DNA of 64,000 bases, taken from contig URER01000002.1 in NCBI GenBank assembly GCA_900547005.1, positions 78,018-142,017 on the forward strand, written 5' to 3'. Within the stretch, counting starts at the first letter, position 1. Every line of letters starts with the position of its first letter. The notes under the pieces are model-generated. The model made no database searches. It was not told the DNA's origin and saw only the letters and a program-made list of their open reading frames with translations. This DNA comes from an uncultured Prevotella sp. GTDB taxonomy: Bacteria > Bacteroidota > Bacteroidia > Bacteroidales > Bacteroidaceae. Both the position numbers and the translations under genes were made by a program. Below are positions 8,727-18,266 of the stretch, one piece after another.

Positions 8727-9704
8727 ATGGCAAAGATTAAGACAATTGGTATTCTTACTTCCGGTGGTGATGCTCCCGGAATGAATGCGGCAATTCGCGC
8801 GGTGACGCGTGCCGGTATCTACAATGGCTTTGAGATGAAAGCGATATATCGCGGATATGACGGTTTGGTTTCGGGTGAGATAAAGCCTTTCACGACAGAA
8901 CACGTCAGCGGTATTATTGGTCTTGGCGGCACGATATTGAAAACGGCCCGCTCTAAAGAGTTTATGACTGATGAGGGTAAGGCCAAGGCGTATGAGAACT
9001 TGCAGAAAGAGGGAATCGACGCGTTGGTTGTCATTGGCGGTAACGGTTCGCTTACGGGTGCGAGACTCTTTGCCCAGGAGTATGACATTTGCTGTATCGG
9101 CTTGCCCGGCACAATAGACAATGACCTTTATGGCACGGACAATACTATCGGATATGATACGACGATGAATACAATCATGGAATGCGTTGACCGTATCCGC
9201 GACACCGCTCAGAGCCATGAACGTATTTTCTTTGTTGAGGTTATGGGGCGCGATGCCGGTTTCTTGGCACAAAACAGCGCCATAGCAAGTGGCGCAGAGG
9301 CTGCCATCATACCGGAAGACTCTACGGATGTGGATCAGTTGGCTCGATTCATGGAACGTGGTATCAGAAAATCAAAGAAAAGCTGTATTGTTATTGTGTC
9401 TGAAAGTCCGAAATGTGGCGCATTGTTCTACGCAGACCGTGTGAAAAAGGAGTTCCCGGATTACGATGTACGTGTGTCTATACTCGGACACTTGCAACGA
9501 GGAGGACGTCCGACAGCGCGTGACCGAATACTCGCAAGCCGTACCGGAGTGGGAGCTATCGAAGCAATTATTCAAGGACAGCGTAATATTATGGTCGGTG
9601 TGCGCAATAATGAAGTGGTGTATGTTCCGTTGAGTGAAGCTGTACGAAGCGATAAGCCATTTGACCGTAAATTGATAAAGGTTCTTGACGAGTTGAGCAT
9701 CTAA
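8727..9704 (+). CDS. pfkA: ATP-dependent 6-phosphofructokinase
   Basis: PfkA phosphorylates fructose-6-phosphate in glycolysis. The 325-aa protein has the N-terminal SGGDAPGMNA nucleotide loop, GGNGSLTGA near residue 103 and the catalytic GLPGTIDND loop near 121-129. Gly after GGN and Gly in LPGTIDND are the residues expected for ATP rather than pyrophosphate use. The usual Asp of GGDGS is Asn here, a conservative change at a Mg/ATP-binding position that may affect kinetics. It is monocistronic, with its own promoter, just upstream of the ATP synthase operon. Confidence 0.93.
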   Translation: MAKIKTIGILTSGGDAPGMNAAIRAVTRAGIYNGFEMKAIYRGYDGLVSGEIKPFTTEHVSGIIGLGGTILKTARSKEFMTDEGKAKAYENLQKEGIDALVVIGGNGSLTGARLFAQEYDICCIGLPGTIDNDLYGTDNTIGYDTTMNTIMECVDRIRDTAQSHERIFFVEVMGRDAGFLAQNSAIASGAEAAIIPEDSTDVDQLARFMERGIRKSKKSCIVIVSESPKCGALFYADRVKKEFPDYDVRVSILGHLQRGGRPTARDRILASRTGVGAIEAIIQGQRNIMVGVRNNEVVYVPLSEAVRSDKPFDRKLIKVLDELSI

Positions 9705-9738
9705 AGCAAAAATTAATACATATTAAAACGATATTTTT

Positions 9739-9769
9739 TTTGCAAGGTGGAAATAATTCGCTACCTTTG
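9739..9769 (+). promoter_or_regulatory. ATP synthase operon promoter
   Basis: TTTG at 9739-9742, 19-bp spacer, TACCTTTG at 9762-9769: an exact match to the Bacteroidetes housekeeping promoter, 38 bp before the atpD ATG. Confidence 0.85.
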
Positions 9770-9807
9770 CGAAAATAAATATAAACCTAAATATAACAAT
9801 AAAGAAT

Positions 9808-11334
9808 ATGTCAAAGATTAATGGACGCATTTCGCAGATAATAGGCCCTGTTGTCGATGTCTATTTCGATACTAAGGGCGAAGATTCTGAGAAAGTCTTG
9901 CCAAAGATTTATGAGGCGTTGAGCATTAAACGCCCCGATGGTAGCAATCTTATAGTCGAAGTGCAACAACATATAGGTGAGGATACCGTGCGGTGCGTGG
10001 CTATGGACAATACGGATGGATTGCAGCGTGGGTTAGAAGCAACCCCGATTGGCTCTCCGATTCTTATGCCTTCCGGTGAACAAATTAAGGGACGAATGCT
10101 TAATGTTATTGGTAATCCTATAGATGGCATGAAGTCTTTTGATATGAATGGCGCATATCCGATACACAGAGAAGCTCCTGCTTTTGAGGAACTTTCCACT
10201 CAAAAAGAAATGCTTGCAACGGGTATTAAGGTGATTGACTTGCTGGAGCCATATATGAAAGGTGGTAAGATTGGTCTGTTCGGAGGTGCTGGTGTAGGTA
10301 AAACCGTGCTTATCATGGAGCTTATCAACAATATCGCCAAAGGACATAATGGTTACTCTGTGTTTGCCGGAGTGGGGGAACGTACTCGTGAGGGTAATGA
10401 CCTTATCCGCGAGATGATAGAGAGTGGCGTTGTTCGTTACGGTGACAAATTCAAGAAAGCTATGGATGAGGGCAAGTGGGACTTGTCTCTTGTCGATCCG
10501 GAAGAATTGAAGAAATCACAGGCTACACTTGTTTACGGTCAGATGAACGAGCCGCCTGGTGCACGTGCATCTGTGGCTTTGTCAGGACTTACTGTTGCAG
10601 AGGAGTTCCGCGACAATGGCGGTAAGGATGGTGCCGCTGCGGACATATTGTTCTTTATCGACAACATCTTCCGTTTCACACAGGCTGGTTCTGAGGTTTC
10701 CGCTCTTCTCGGCCGTATGCCTTCGGCAGTAGGCTATCAACCTACTTTGGCGAGTGAGATGGGTGCTATGCAGGAGCGAATCACTTCTACAAAGAAGGGG
10801 TCTATCACATCTGTTCAGGCTGTCTATGTGCCGGCCGATGACCTTACCGACCCGGCTCCGGCTACTACGTTTACCCACCTTGATGCCACAACGGAACTTA
10901 GCCGTAAGATAACCGAGTTGGGTATTTATCCAGCTGTAGACCCGTTAGGTTCCACATCGCGTATCCTTGACCCGCTCATCGTTGGTAAGGAACACTATGA
11001 CTGTGCTCAGCGCGTAAAGCAGATACTTCAGAGATATAAGGAGTTGCAGGATATTATTGCTATTCTCGGTATGGATGAGTTGTCTGATGAAGACAAACTT
11101 ACCGTGAACCGCGCACGTCGTGTGCAGCGTTTCCTCTCACAACCATTTACTGTGGCAGAGCAGTTTACAGGCATTCCCGGCGTGATGGTTTCCATCGAAG
11201 ACTGCATAAAAGGTTTCAATATGATTCTTGATGGAGAGGTTGACGATTTGCCGGAGCAGGCTTTCCTCAACGTTGGAACGATAGAGGATGCTATCGAGAA
11301 AGGAAAACGACTCATAGAAGAGGCAAAGGGCTAA
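9808..11334 (+). CDS. atpD: F1 ATP synthase subunit beta
   Basis: Catalytic subunit of the F1 head. The 508-aa protein has the Walker A loop GGAGVGKTVL near residue 155, the GERTREGNDL segment and the ALLGRMPSAVGYQPTLA signature. It is longer than the roughly 460 aa of E. coli beta, mainly through inserted residues near 205-225. It is first in an operon that starts with beta and epsilon before the F0 genes, the order known in Bacteroidetes. Confidence 0.97.
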   Translation: MSKINGRISQIIGPVVDVYFDTKGEDSEKVLPKIYEALSIKRPDGSNLIVEVQQHIGEDTVRCVAMDNTDGLQRGLEATPIGSPILMPSGEQIKGRMLNVIGNPIDGMKSFDMNGAYPIHREAPAFEELSTQKEMLATGIKVIDLLEPYMKGGKIGLFGGAGVGKTVLIMELINNIAKGHNGYSVFAGVGERTREGNDLIREMIESGVVRYGDKFKKAMDEGKWDLSLVDPEELKKSQATLVYGQMNEPPGARASVALSGLTVAEEFRDNGGKDGAAADILFFIDNIFRFTQAGSEVSALLGRMPSAVGYQPTLASEMGAMQERITSTKKGSITSVQAVYVPADDLTDPAPATTFTHLDATTELSRKITELGIYPAVDPLGSTSRILDPLIVGKEHYDCAQRVKQILQRYKELQDIIAILGMDELSDEDKLTVNRARRVQRFLSQPFTVAEQFTGIPGVMVSIEDCIKGFNMILDGEVDDLPEQAFLNVGTIEDAIEKGKRLIEEAKG

Positions 11335-11353
11335 TATATTATCATTTACGGAT

Positions 11354-11596
11354 ATGAGCTTAAAGTTAAAGATTGTTTCTCCAGAGAAGATCGTCTTTGC
11401 AGGCAAAGTGGAGAGCGTTACCGTTCCCGGGACATTGGGAGAGTTCCAAATCCTGAAGGATCACGCTCCCATAATTTCCTCTTTAGGTGTGGGAAAACTC
11501 GCATATCAAGATGCAGATGGTGAGCACACGATGACAATATCCGGAGGATTTGTAGAGGTGCAAAAGAACTCAGTAAGTGCTTGTGTCGAATTCTAA
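11354..11596 (+). CDS. atpC: F1 ATP synthase subunit epsilon
   Basis: The 80-aa product corresponds to the N-terminal beta-sandwich of epsilon (KLKIVSPEKIVFAGKVESVTVPG). The C-terminal two-helix inhibitory domain of E. coli epsilon (about 140 aa) is absent, as in other short Bacteroidetes versions. ATP-hydrolysis inhibition by the extended helices is therefore not expected. It lies 19 bp after atpD. Confidence 0.93.
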   Translation: MSLKLKIVSPEKIVFAGKVESVTVPGTLGEFQILKDHAPIISSLGVGKLAYQDADGEHTMTISGGFVEVQKNSVSACVEF

Positions 11597-11613
11597 ATAG
11601 AGGATAAATATTT

Positions 11614-12018
11614 ATGGTTGCTATTGAGAAGTTACGCAAACGGTATATAGCGCAGTCTGTTATCATAATATCTTTGTTATCAGCTGTGATTATTTGCACT
11701 AAATTGATTTTCGAATTGAATGATGTCGTAACTCCACTTATTGTGAGTGTAATCTTTTCTCTGATTATCGAATGTGCCGATGCTATGATTTGGGCGTGCA
11801 TCGCTCGTAATTCTCAAGATAGCTTACCTACGTTTTTCTCGGCTGTGTCTGGATTTAGGATGTTGTTGGCATTAGGAACGATGCTTGTATATTGGCTTGT
11901 GGCTGGAAGAGAAGCCATGTTAGTCTTTCTTCTTGTGTTCGCCGTCTTCTATCTGTTCCTTTTAGGGCATCATTCGCTGTTCTTTGCCGGAGTGTCGAAC
12001 TCTTGCGATAAACATTAA
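11614..12018 (+). CDS. ATP synthase operon membrane protein (AtpI-like)
   Basis: A 134-aa protein with four predicted TM segments, sitting between atpC and atpB. Its position and topology match the poorly conserved I-type subunit, thought to help assemble the c-ring or carry Mg2+. There is no strong sequence motif, so the assignment rests on context. Spacing is 17 bp to atpC and 30 bp to atpB. Confidence 0.65.
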   Translation: MVAIEKLRKRYIAQSVIIISLLSAVIICTKLIFELNDVVTPLIVSVIFSLIIECADAMIWACIARNSQDSLPTFFSAVSGFRMLLALGTMLVYWLVAGREAMLVFLLVFAVFYLFLLGHHSLFFAGVSNSCDKH

Positions 12019-12048
12019 TAATGTAAAGAGTAACATTAAATATTAATA

Positions 12049-13092
12049 ATGAAACAGTTACGAACTATAATTCTCGTGTTGCTGGCAGTCTTGTCTTCTG
12101 TTCAAATCAATGCTTCTGAGACAGAGGGGGAAAAGATTAATATACCGGAGATTGTGTTGGAACATTTATCCGATTCTTATGAATGGCATATAGCCAGTTA
12201 TGAGGGAAAGCATATAAGTATTCCACTGCCAATTATTGTGCGCAGTTCTGCTACTGGAGAATGGTATGTATGTACGGCTCACAGCTTGCCGGAACAGTTT
12301 TTCTTTGATGAGACACATCATGGTAAAATCTATGAGAAACTTCCTGATGGAACCCGTGAACGTCCTCTCGATTTGAGTATTACAAAGACTGTTACACAAA
12401 TATGGATAGTTGTTATTGTTTTGATTGCAATATTCCTGTCATGTGCAAAATGGTATAAAAAACGTGATGAGAAGAGTGAGGCTCCTGGTGGATTCGTTGG
12501 TATGATAGAAATGTTTGTCATGACTATCCATGATGATTTGATAAAGCCATCGGTGGGAGAGAATCATTATAAGCCATATGCGCCTTACCTGCTGACAGTA
12601 TTTTTCTTTATATTTACTACAAATATAATAGGACTTATTCCGATATTTCCGGGAGGAGCAAACGTTACTGGTAACATAAACATTACACTGTTCCTTGCGG
12701 TATGTACCATGTTGGCTATTAACCTATTCGGAAATAAGGAATATTGGAAAGAGATATTTTGGCCGGAAGTGCCGCTGTTCTTGAAGGCTTATCCGGCTCC
12801 GGTAATGCCTTTGATAGAACTGTTCGGAGTATTCACAAAGCCTTTTGCCTTGATGATTCGTCTTTTTGCCAACATGATGGCAGGCCATGCGGTGATATTG
12901 AGTTTCACTTGCGTTATCTTCCTCGGTTGGTCTATGGGCGTAGGATATGGTCTCGGTCTTAATATTTTCAGCATTATAATGTTGCTGTTCATGAACTGTC
13001 TTGAAGTGCTTGTAGCATTCGTCCAGGCTTATGTGTTCACAATGTTGAGTGCTGTGTTCATAGGATTGGCACATAAAGAACATGAGGCATAA
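12049..13092 (+). CDS. atpB: F0 ATP synthase subunit a
   Basis: Proton-channel subunit, 347 aa. It begins with a signal-like hydrophobic segment (about 4-24) and a long periplasmic N-terminal part to about residue 115, then five TM helices. The essential Arg is in MIRLFANMMAGH (Arg271 by my count), which faces the c-ring carboxylate. The long N-terminal extension compared with E. coli (271 aa) is usual in Bacteroidetes. Confidence 0.95.
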   Translation: MKQLRTIILVLLAVLSSVQINASETEGEKINIPEIVLEHLSDSYEWHIASYEGKHISIPLPIIVRSSATGEWYVCTAHSLPEQFFFDETHHGKIYEKLPDGTRERPLDLSITKTVTQIWIVVIVLIAIFLSCAKWYKKRDEKSEAPGGFVGMIEMFVMTIHDDLIKPSVGENHYKPYAPYLLTVFFFIFTTNIIGLIPIFPGGANVTGNINITLFLAVCTMLAINLFGNKEYWKEIFWPEVPLFLKAYPAPVMPLIELFGVFTKPFALMIRLFANMMAGHAVILSFTCVIFLGWSMGVGYGLGLNIFSIIMLLFMNCLEVLVAFVQAYVFTMLSAVFIGLAHKEHEA

Positions 13093-13213
13093 TCGTTTAG
13101 GGTTGATATTGGTTCTCTAAAAATTGCGTCTTTATAATAAAGAATATTCTATAAAGTAAGGAAAATAAAAAACAACGTATAATAAATTAATAACAATTTA
13201 AATTTATAAGATT

Positions 13214-13453
13214 ATGATTATTTCAACAATTTTGGCTGCTGAGGGTCTGGCACAGCTGGGCTGCGGTCTTGGCGCAGGTATTGCAACTATTGGCGCAGGT
13301 TTAGGTATTGGTAAGATTGGCGGTAGTGCAATGGATGCTATTGCACGTCAGCCGGAAGCAACTGGTAAGATTCAGACAAACATGATTCTTACATCCGCTT
13401 TCGTTGAGGGTTGTGCTCTTTTTGCTATCGCAGCTTGTGCGTTCCTTATCTAA
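13214..13453 (+). CDS. atpE: F0 ATP synthase subunit c
   Basis: A 79-aa hairpin of two hydrophobic helices joined by the ARQPEA loop. The ion-binding carboxylate is Glu65 in SAFVEG. The residue after it is Gly, and there is no Gln on helix 1 at the position used by Na+-type rings, so proton coupling is the better prediction. A 121-bp gap before this gene is the largest in the operon and may help the higher expression that subunit c needs; no terminator is visible there. Confidence 0.95.
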   Translation: MIISTILAAEGLAQLGCGLGAGIATIGAGLGIGKIGGSAMDAIARQPEATGKIQTNMILTSAFVEGCALFAIAACAFLI

Positions 13454-13486
13454 GGAATGGACTGTCAGAATTAATTAATTATAGAA

Positions 13487-13999
13487 ATGGAAAATTTGCC
13501 ATCAATACTAACACCTGATCTCGGACTTCTGTTCTGGATGTTGCTGGCTTTCTTGGTGGTATTCTTCGTCTTGGCTAAGTATGGTTTTCCTGTAATCATA
13601 AAGATGGTTGAGGAAAGAAAGAACTATATAGACGAGAGCCTAAGAAAGGCAAATGAAGCATCAGAACGTCTCAGTAATATACAGCAGGAGGGTGAAACCA
13701 TTCTGCAAGAAGCTCGCCAGAAGCAGGCTGAAATATTGAAAGAGGCTGCCGACACTCGCGATGCTATGGTTGCAACTGCTAAGGAGAAAGCCCGCGAAGA
13801 GGGCAATCGCCTGATAGCAGAGGCAAAGGCTGAGATAGCTAACGAGAAACAGGCTGCCATTAACGACATAAGGGCGCAAGTGGCTGAGCTGTCTGTAAAG
13901 GTGGCTGAGAAGATTCTCCGTAAGGAACTCTCATCAGAAGCCGGACAGATGGAGACCATAGACAGGCTGTTGGATGAGGTTGTTGTAAAGGAAAAATAA
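13487..13999 (+). CDS. atpF: F0 ATP synthase subunit b
   Basis: Peripheral-stalk subunit, 170 aa: one N-terminal TM helix (about 12-32), then a long, highly charged Ala/Glu/Lys-rich helix that forms the right-handed coiled coil linking F0 to F1. It ends 1 bp before atpH. Confidence 0.95.
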   Translation: MENLPSILTPDLGLLFWMLLAFLVVFFVLAKYGFPVIIKMVEERKNYIDESLRKANEASERLSNIQQEGETILQEARQKQAEILKEAADTRDAMVATAKEKAREEGNRLIAEAKAEIANEKQAAINDIRAQVAELSVKVAEKILRKELSSEAGQMETIDRLLDEVVVKEK

Positions 14000-14000
14000 C

Positions 14001-14540
14001 ATGGACATAGGAGTAATATCGGTTAGGTATGCCCGCGCGCTGCTTAAAGCTGCTATAAATGCAGGACAGGAAGATAAGGTATATCATGAAATGCAGACTT
14101 TGGCTCAGTGTTTCATTGAGGTATCGGGGCTTAGGTTTACGATAGATAATCCAATGCTCTCTAAAGACAAAAAGAAAGACCTGCTTATCACAGCTTGTGG
14201 CGGTGATGCATCTTCTGCTCTTGTTGTTACCTTTATCACGTTGGTGTTAAAGGAAGACCGTGAGAATATGTTGCAATTTATTGCGAACTCGTATATCACT
14301 CTTTACAGACAACATAAAAATATCATCCGAGGAAAACTTACTACTGCCACTCGTGTGTCGGATAATACAACAAAGAAGATGCGCGCTATGGTTGAGAGTA
14401 GAACAAAAGGAACTGTGGAGTTTGAAACAGAGATAAACCCCGATATTATTGGCGGATTTATACTTGAGTATGATACCTACCGCTTAGATGCGAGTGTGCA
14501 GAAGCAGTTGCGTGAAATACTGTCACAGTTGAAAAAGTAG
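14001..14540 (+). CDS. atpH: F1 ATP synthase subunit delta
   Basis: A 179-aa protein of the delta/OSCP family, joining the stalk to the top of F1. It has the N-terminal helical bundle and the C-terminal GGFILEYDTYRLDASV segment typical of the family. It is translationally coupled to atpF (1-bp gap). Confidence 0.94.
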   Translation: MDIGVISVRYARALLKAAINAGQEDKVYHEMQTLAQCFIEVSGLRFTIDNPMLSKDKKKDLLITACGGDASSALVVTFITLVLKEDRENMLQFIANSYITLYRQHKNIIRGKLTTATRVSDNTTKKMRAMVESRTKGTVEFETEINPDIIGGFILEYDTYRLDASVQKQLREILSQLKK

Positions 14541-14589
14541 TGTATTTGCAAAAGAATATGCTGCAAATCTAATTAAAAACAATTTAATC

Positions 14590-16173
14590 ATGTCAGATAA
14601 AATTAAACCAAGCGAAGTATCACAAGTGCTTCTTGAACAACTTCAAGGCCTGAATAACAGCCAACAGTTCGATGAGGTGGGTACCGTACTTGAGGTAAGT
14701 GACGGTGTAGCGCGTATTTACGGATTGCGTAATGCTGAAGCTAATGAGCTCTTGGAATTTGATAATGGCACTATGGCTATTGTGATGAACCTTGAAGAAG
14801 ACAATGTCGGCTGTGTGCTTTTAGGTTCTACAGAAGGTATCAAAGAAGGCATGGTGGTAAAACGTACCAAGCGTATTGCTTCCATAATGGTGAACGATAA
14901 TATGCTTGGACGTGTCATCAATCCGCTGGGACAGGCTATTGACGGAAAGGGGGAGATTGACCTTACAGGCGCATTTGAGATGCCGCTCGACCGTAAAGCT
15001 CCCGGCGTAATCTATCGTCAGCCGGTAAAGGAACCATTACAGACTGGTTTGAAGTCTGTAGACTCTATGATTCCGATTGGCCGCGGACAGCGTGAACTTA
15101 TCATTGGCGACCGTCAGACGGGTAAGACTGCTATTGCCGTCGATACAATCATCAATCAGAAGAGTTTCTATGAGGCTGGTAAACCGGTATATTGCATTTA
15201 TGTTGCGATTGGTCAAAAGGCTTCCACAGTAGCTGCTCTTGTTGAAAACTTGAAGCAACATGGCGCTTTACCATATACCATCATTGTATCTGCAACAGCA
15301 GCAGATCCGGCAGCGATGCAGTATTACGCGCCGTTTGCAGGTGCTGCGATTGGTGAATATTTCCGCGATCGCGGATATTCTGCAATGGTTGTATATGATG
15401 ACCTGTCAAAGCAAGCTGTTGCTTATCGTGAAGTTTCTTTGATTTTGCGTCGCCCATCAGGGCGTGAGGCATATCCTGGTGATGTGTTCTATCTGCATAG
15501 CCGTTTGCTTGAGCGTGCTGCCCGTATCAATGACCAGCAGGAAGTGGCAGAACAGATGAACGATTTGCCAGAGTGTATGAAAGGTCATGTTTGTGGAGGT
15601 GGTTCTCTAACAGCACTTCCTATCATTGAGACACAGGCCGGAGACGTTTCCGCTTATATCCCGACCAACGTGATTTCTATTACAGATGGACAGATATATT
15701 TGGAAAGCGATTTGTTCAATCAAGGTTTCCGTCCGGCTGTGAATGTCGGTATTTCCGTGAGTCGTGTCGGTGGTTCTGCTCAGATTAAAAGTATGAAGAA
15801 AGTGGCCGGTTCTCTGAAAATAGATATGGCACAATACCGTGAGTTGGAGTCTTTCTCTAAGTTCTCAAGTGATATGGATGCTGTTACAGCTATGACACTT
15901 GACCGTGGACGTAAAAATACTCAGCTTTTGATACAACCTCAGTATTCGCCGATGCCGGTAGGAGAGCAGATCGCCATATTGTATTGCGGCGTGAACGGAC
16001 TGATGCATGATGTTCCTGTAGAGAGCATTCGCCAGTGCCAGGACTCATTCCTTGACAAGATGCGTGCTACTCACCAAGATGTAATAGACACGTTATCAAG
16101 TGGTAAACTTACAGACGAAGCAATAAAGGCAATCGAAACGACAATGGCTGATATTGCCGGTCAGTATAAATAA
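14590..16173 (+). CDS. atpA: F1 ATP synthase subunit alpha
   Basis: Regulatory nucleotide-binding subunit, 527 aa, with the P-loop GDRQTGKTA near residue 175 and the PAVNVGISVSRVGG signature. Length is normal. It follows atpH by 49 bp and precedes atpG by 7 bp. Confidence 0.97.
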   Translation: MSDKIKPSEVSQVLLEQLQGLNNSQQFDEVGTVLEVSDGVARIYGLRNAEANELLEFDNGTMAIVMNLEEDNVGCVLLGSTEGIKEGMVVKRTKRIASIMVNDNMLGRVINPLGQAIDGKGEIDLTGAFEMPLDRKAPGVIYRQPVKEPLQTGLKSVDSMIPIGRGQRELIIGDRQTGKTAIAVDTIINQKSFYEAGKPVYCIYVAIGQKASTVAALVENLKQHGALPYTIIVSATAADPAAMQYYAPFAGAAIGEYFRDRGYSAMVVYDDLSKQAVAYREVSLILRRPSGREAYPGDVFYLHSRLLERAARINDQQEVAEQMNDLPECMKGHVCGGGSLTALPIIETQAGDVSAYIPTNVISITDGQIYLESDLFNQGFRPAVNVGISVSRVGGSAQIKSMKKVAGSLKIDMAQYRELESFSKFSSDMDAVTAMTLDRGRKNTQLLIQPQYSPMPVGEQIAILYCGVNGLMHDVPVESIRQCQDSFLDKMRATHQDVIDTLSSGKLTDEAIKAIETTMADIAGQYK

Positions 16174-16180
16174 TTGAGAT

Positions 16181-17149
16181 ATGCCATCACTGAAGGAGAT
16201 AAAAAACCGTATAGCCAGTGTCAATAGCACCCGTAAGATTACGAGTGCTATGAAGATGGTTGCGTCCAGTAAGTTGCATCATGCTCAGGTGATGATTGAG
16301 AATATGCTCCCATACGAGTCTATGCTTGAGCATATTCTTAAGACTTTCCTTGCAAGTGAGGCTGATGCCCAGAATGTCTTCACAGAAGAAAGAGAAGTGA
16401 AGAACATTGCTTTTGTTGTCTATAGCTCGAATAGCAGTTTGTGTGGTGGCTTCAATGCCAACATTATCAAGTTGCTGTTACAGACGATAGAGGAATATAC
16501 ACATCTTGGAAAAGAGCATATTCTGATATATCCTATCGGAAGAAAAGTTGCAGAGAAAGTAGAGAAACTCGGTTATCGCTCGGCGGGAGATTTCACAAAC
16601 TTGGCAGATAAGCCCAATGTCGCCGAATGTATTGATATCGCCCGTCAGATTGGAAAGAAGTTTATTGACGGAGAAATAGATAAGGTAGAATTGATTTACC
16701 ATCACTTCAAGAGCGCAGGTAGTCAGATTCTTACCCGTAAGATATTCCTTCCGATTGATATTCATTCTGATGACTTAATCAATAAGGATGAGAGAGACCT
16801 TACCACAAACGTTGTAACTAAGAAAGCTCAAGATTATCTGCGCGCTAATCAGCGGGATAAGGAAAAGACAACAGAGCAAGCGAAACCTTTGGCAGACAAC
16901 TTTATTGTAGAGCCGGATATGAATTCTGTTCTTTCGAGTTTGATACCGAAGCTGGCGCATTTGATGCTTTATACAGCTCTTCTTGATAGTAATGCTTCTG
17001 AACATGCTGCGAGGATGGTTGCGATGCAGACCGCAACTGACAATGCTGATGAGTTGTTACGCGAACTTAGTCTTCAATATAACAAATCACGTCAGCAGGC
17101 AATTACAAATGAATTGCTTGATATTGTAGGTGGTTCTGTGAATAATTAA
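16181..17149 (+). CDS. atpG: F1 ATP synthase subunit gamma
   Basis: Central rotor shaft, 322 aa. The N-terminal helix (IKNRIASVNSTRKITSAMKM) and the C-terminal helix (NKSRQQAITNELLDIVGG) form the coiled coil inside the alpha/beta hexamer. It is longer than E. coli gamma (287 aa) through an insertion around residues 195-240. Last gene of the operon. Confidence 0.95.
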   Translation: MPSLKEIKNRIASVNSTRKITSAMKMVASSKLHHAQVMIENMLPYESMLEHILKTFLASEADAQNVFTEEREVKNIAFVVYSSNSSLCGGFNANIIKLLLQTIEEYTHLGKEHILIYPIGRKVAEKVEKLGYRSAGDFTNLADKPNVAECIDIARQIGKKFIDGEIDKVELIYHHFKSAGSQILTRKIFLPIDIHSDDLINKDERDLTTNVVTKKAQDYLRANQRDKEKTTEQAKPLADNFIVEPDMNSVLSSLIPKLAHLMLYTALLDSNASEHAARMVAMQTATDNADELLRELSLQYNKSRQQAITNELLDIVGGSVNN

Positions 17150-17214
17150 TGACTATTGTAGCTTATCCGTATAGATAAAACTCTTGCGTTATTAACAAGA
17201 AAAGTATAAAATTT

Positions 17215-17256
17215 ACCGCACTTTAAAGACTATATAGTTTTTAGAGTGCGGTTTTT
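17215..17256. terminator. shared terminator between atpG and the PqqD-like gene
   Basis: Stem ACCGCACT (17215-17222) with AGTGCGGT (17245-17252) and additional TTTAAA/TTTA pairing inside, followed by TTTTTG on +. It lies between convergent genes. The first codons upstream on the other strand also give an A-rich flank, so it probably works in both directions. Confidence 0.8.
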
Positions 17257-17259
17257 GTA

Positions 17260-17700
17260 TTATTTGAATATTCGCTTTAGGAATCCCAATTTATTTGTAG
17301 ACTTTTGGGATTTCTCTTGGTTTTCCATCAAGTCTTTTGCCTCATCCTCCTGCGATTCAACAGATGACATCTCAGACTTTTCTTCACTTATAATATTATT
17401 TCCTTTACAATCTGGTGCGACTGGAATATCATTACCTTCAATTATTCCGGCATCCTTCCATTGTCTTATTATCGCTAAAGAGTCCGCTTTTGCGGTTTCC
17501 TCATCCACATCGTATATATCCAACAGAAGTTTTACAATCGTGTCAATGGTAAATTCTTTACCTTCTACAGAGTTCCAAAGATATGCGGCACTATCATTCA
17601 TACTAATGATATTACTGAAATCTATGTTTTCCTTGCCTTCTGCAACGATAATCTTTTCTCCGCAAACTTCGCGGATACGAAAGCCTGTTTTTGTATTCAT
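17260..17700 (-). CDS. PqqD-like (RiPP recognition element) protein
   Basis: The first 95 residues of this 146-aa protein look like a PqqD-type winged helix: FRIREVCGEKIIVAEG, then SMNDSAAYLWNSVEG and a helical end. PqqD domains bind leader peptides of ribosomally made, modified peptides. The last 50 residues are a low-complexity Glu/Ser/Lys tail not found in typical PqqD. It is the last gene of a run with an S26 peptidase and an HPr-kinase-like protein. No precursor peptide or maturase is visible nearby, so whether this is a peptide pathway remains open. Confidence 0.75.
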   Translation of the reverse strand: MNTKTGFRIREVCGEKIIVAEGKENIDFSNIISMNDSAAYLWNSVEGKEFTIDTIVKLLLDIYDVDEETAKADSLAIIRQWKDAGIIEGNDIPVAPDCKGNNIISEEKSEMSSVESQEDEAKDLMENQEKSQKSTNKLGFLKRIFK

Positions 17701-17780
17701 AATTATTTTGTAGCCCTTTCTATTTAATATATATTATATGTCTTGTAATGCTGTATGCTGAAAATAAGTTTTGATAAAAA

Positions 17781-18266
17781 CTATTTTGTTTTGAAGATGC
17801 GAAGCCATATTCTCCGATATGCAGCAAGAAGATACCTGCGTATTGGATATAGATGCATCCAAATGTAAGAATATATCTTCCACTTATTGCCATTTGTATA
17901 ATCTAATGTATTCCTGTTTTTGCGATAGAATCCTATTACTGCACCAACGATGTTCTCCAATTTACAATGCTCACACGAGAGATTTCCATCACCAAGAAGT
18001 GTTACGTTATCGCCTTCTATATCAACTATGCGGTGAAGTACGAAGTGTCCTTTCCATATTTCTGCCAATACAGGGTCGCCGATTTTCGGGGAAACGGGTT
18101 TTGTGAGTAGAGCCTTATCTCGGTTGTCTTCAAGGAATGGGCGCATCGACACCCCCCGCAACCTCAAAGTCACGGTATGTCCTTCGTTTAGCAGTTCTAC
18201 CACTTTAGGAAGGAACTCCGCATTCGAGAATTGAATCTCCGTTATTTTGCTATTGTCTTGTGGCAT
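17781..18266 (-). CDS. S24/S26-family signal-peptidase-like protein
   Basis: A 161-aa protein with GVSMRPFL near residue 38, which is the Ser-containing box of S26 peptidases, then a LxxGDPVLAE segment and GDGN. The Lys expected from box D is not obvious, and the hydrophobic anchor is weak and C-terminal, so activity is uncertain. It overlaps the HPr-kinase-like gene by 25 bp, so the two are translationally coupled. It could trim a secreted peptide or a membrane protein. Confidence 0.7.
   Translation of the reverse strand: MPQDNSKITEIQFSNAEFLPKVVELLNEGHTVTLRLRGVSMRPFLEDNRDKALLTKPVSPKIGDPVLAEIWKGHFVLHRIVDIEGDNVTLLGDGNLSCEHCKLENIVGAVIGFYRKNRNTLDYTNGNKWKIYSYIWMHLYPIRRYLLAAYRRIWLRIFKTK

Noticed and set aside
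8544..9272. Minus-strand ORF of 242 aa
   Set aside because: Mostly antisense to pfkA, which has full family motifs; no homology seen.
17246..17713. Plus-strand ORF of 155 aa
   Set aside because: Antisense to the PqqD-like gene and starting inside the terminator.
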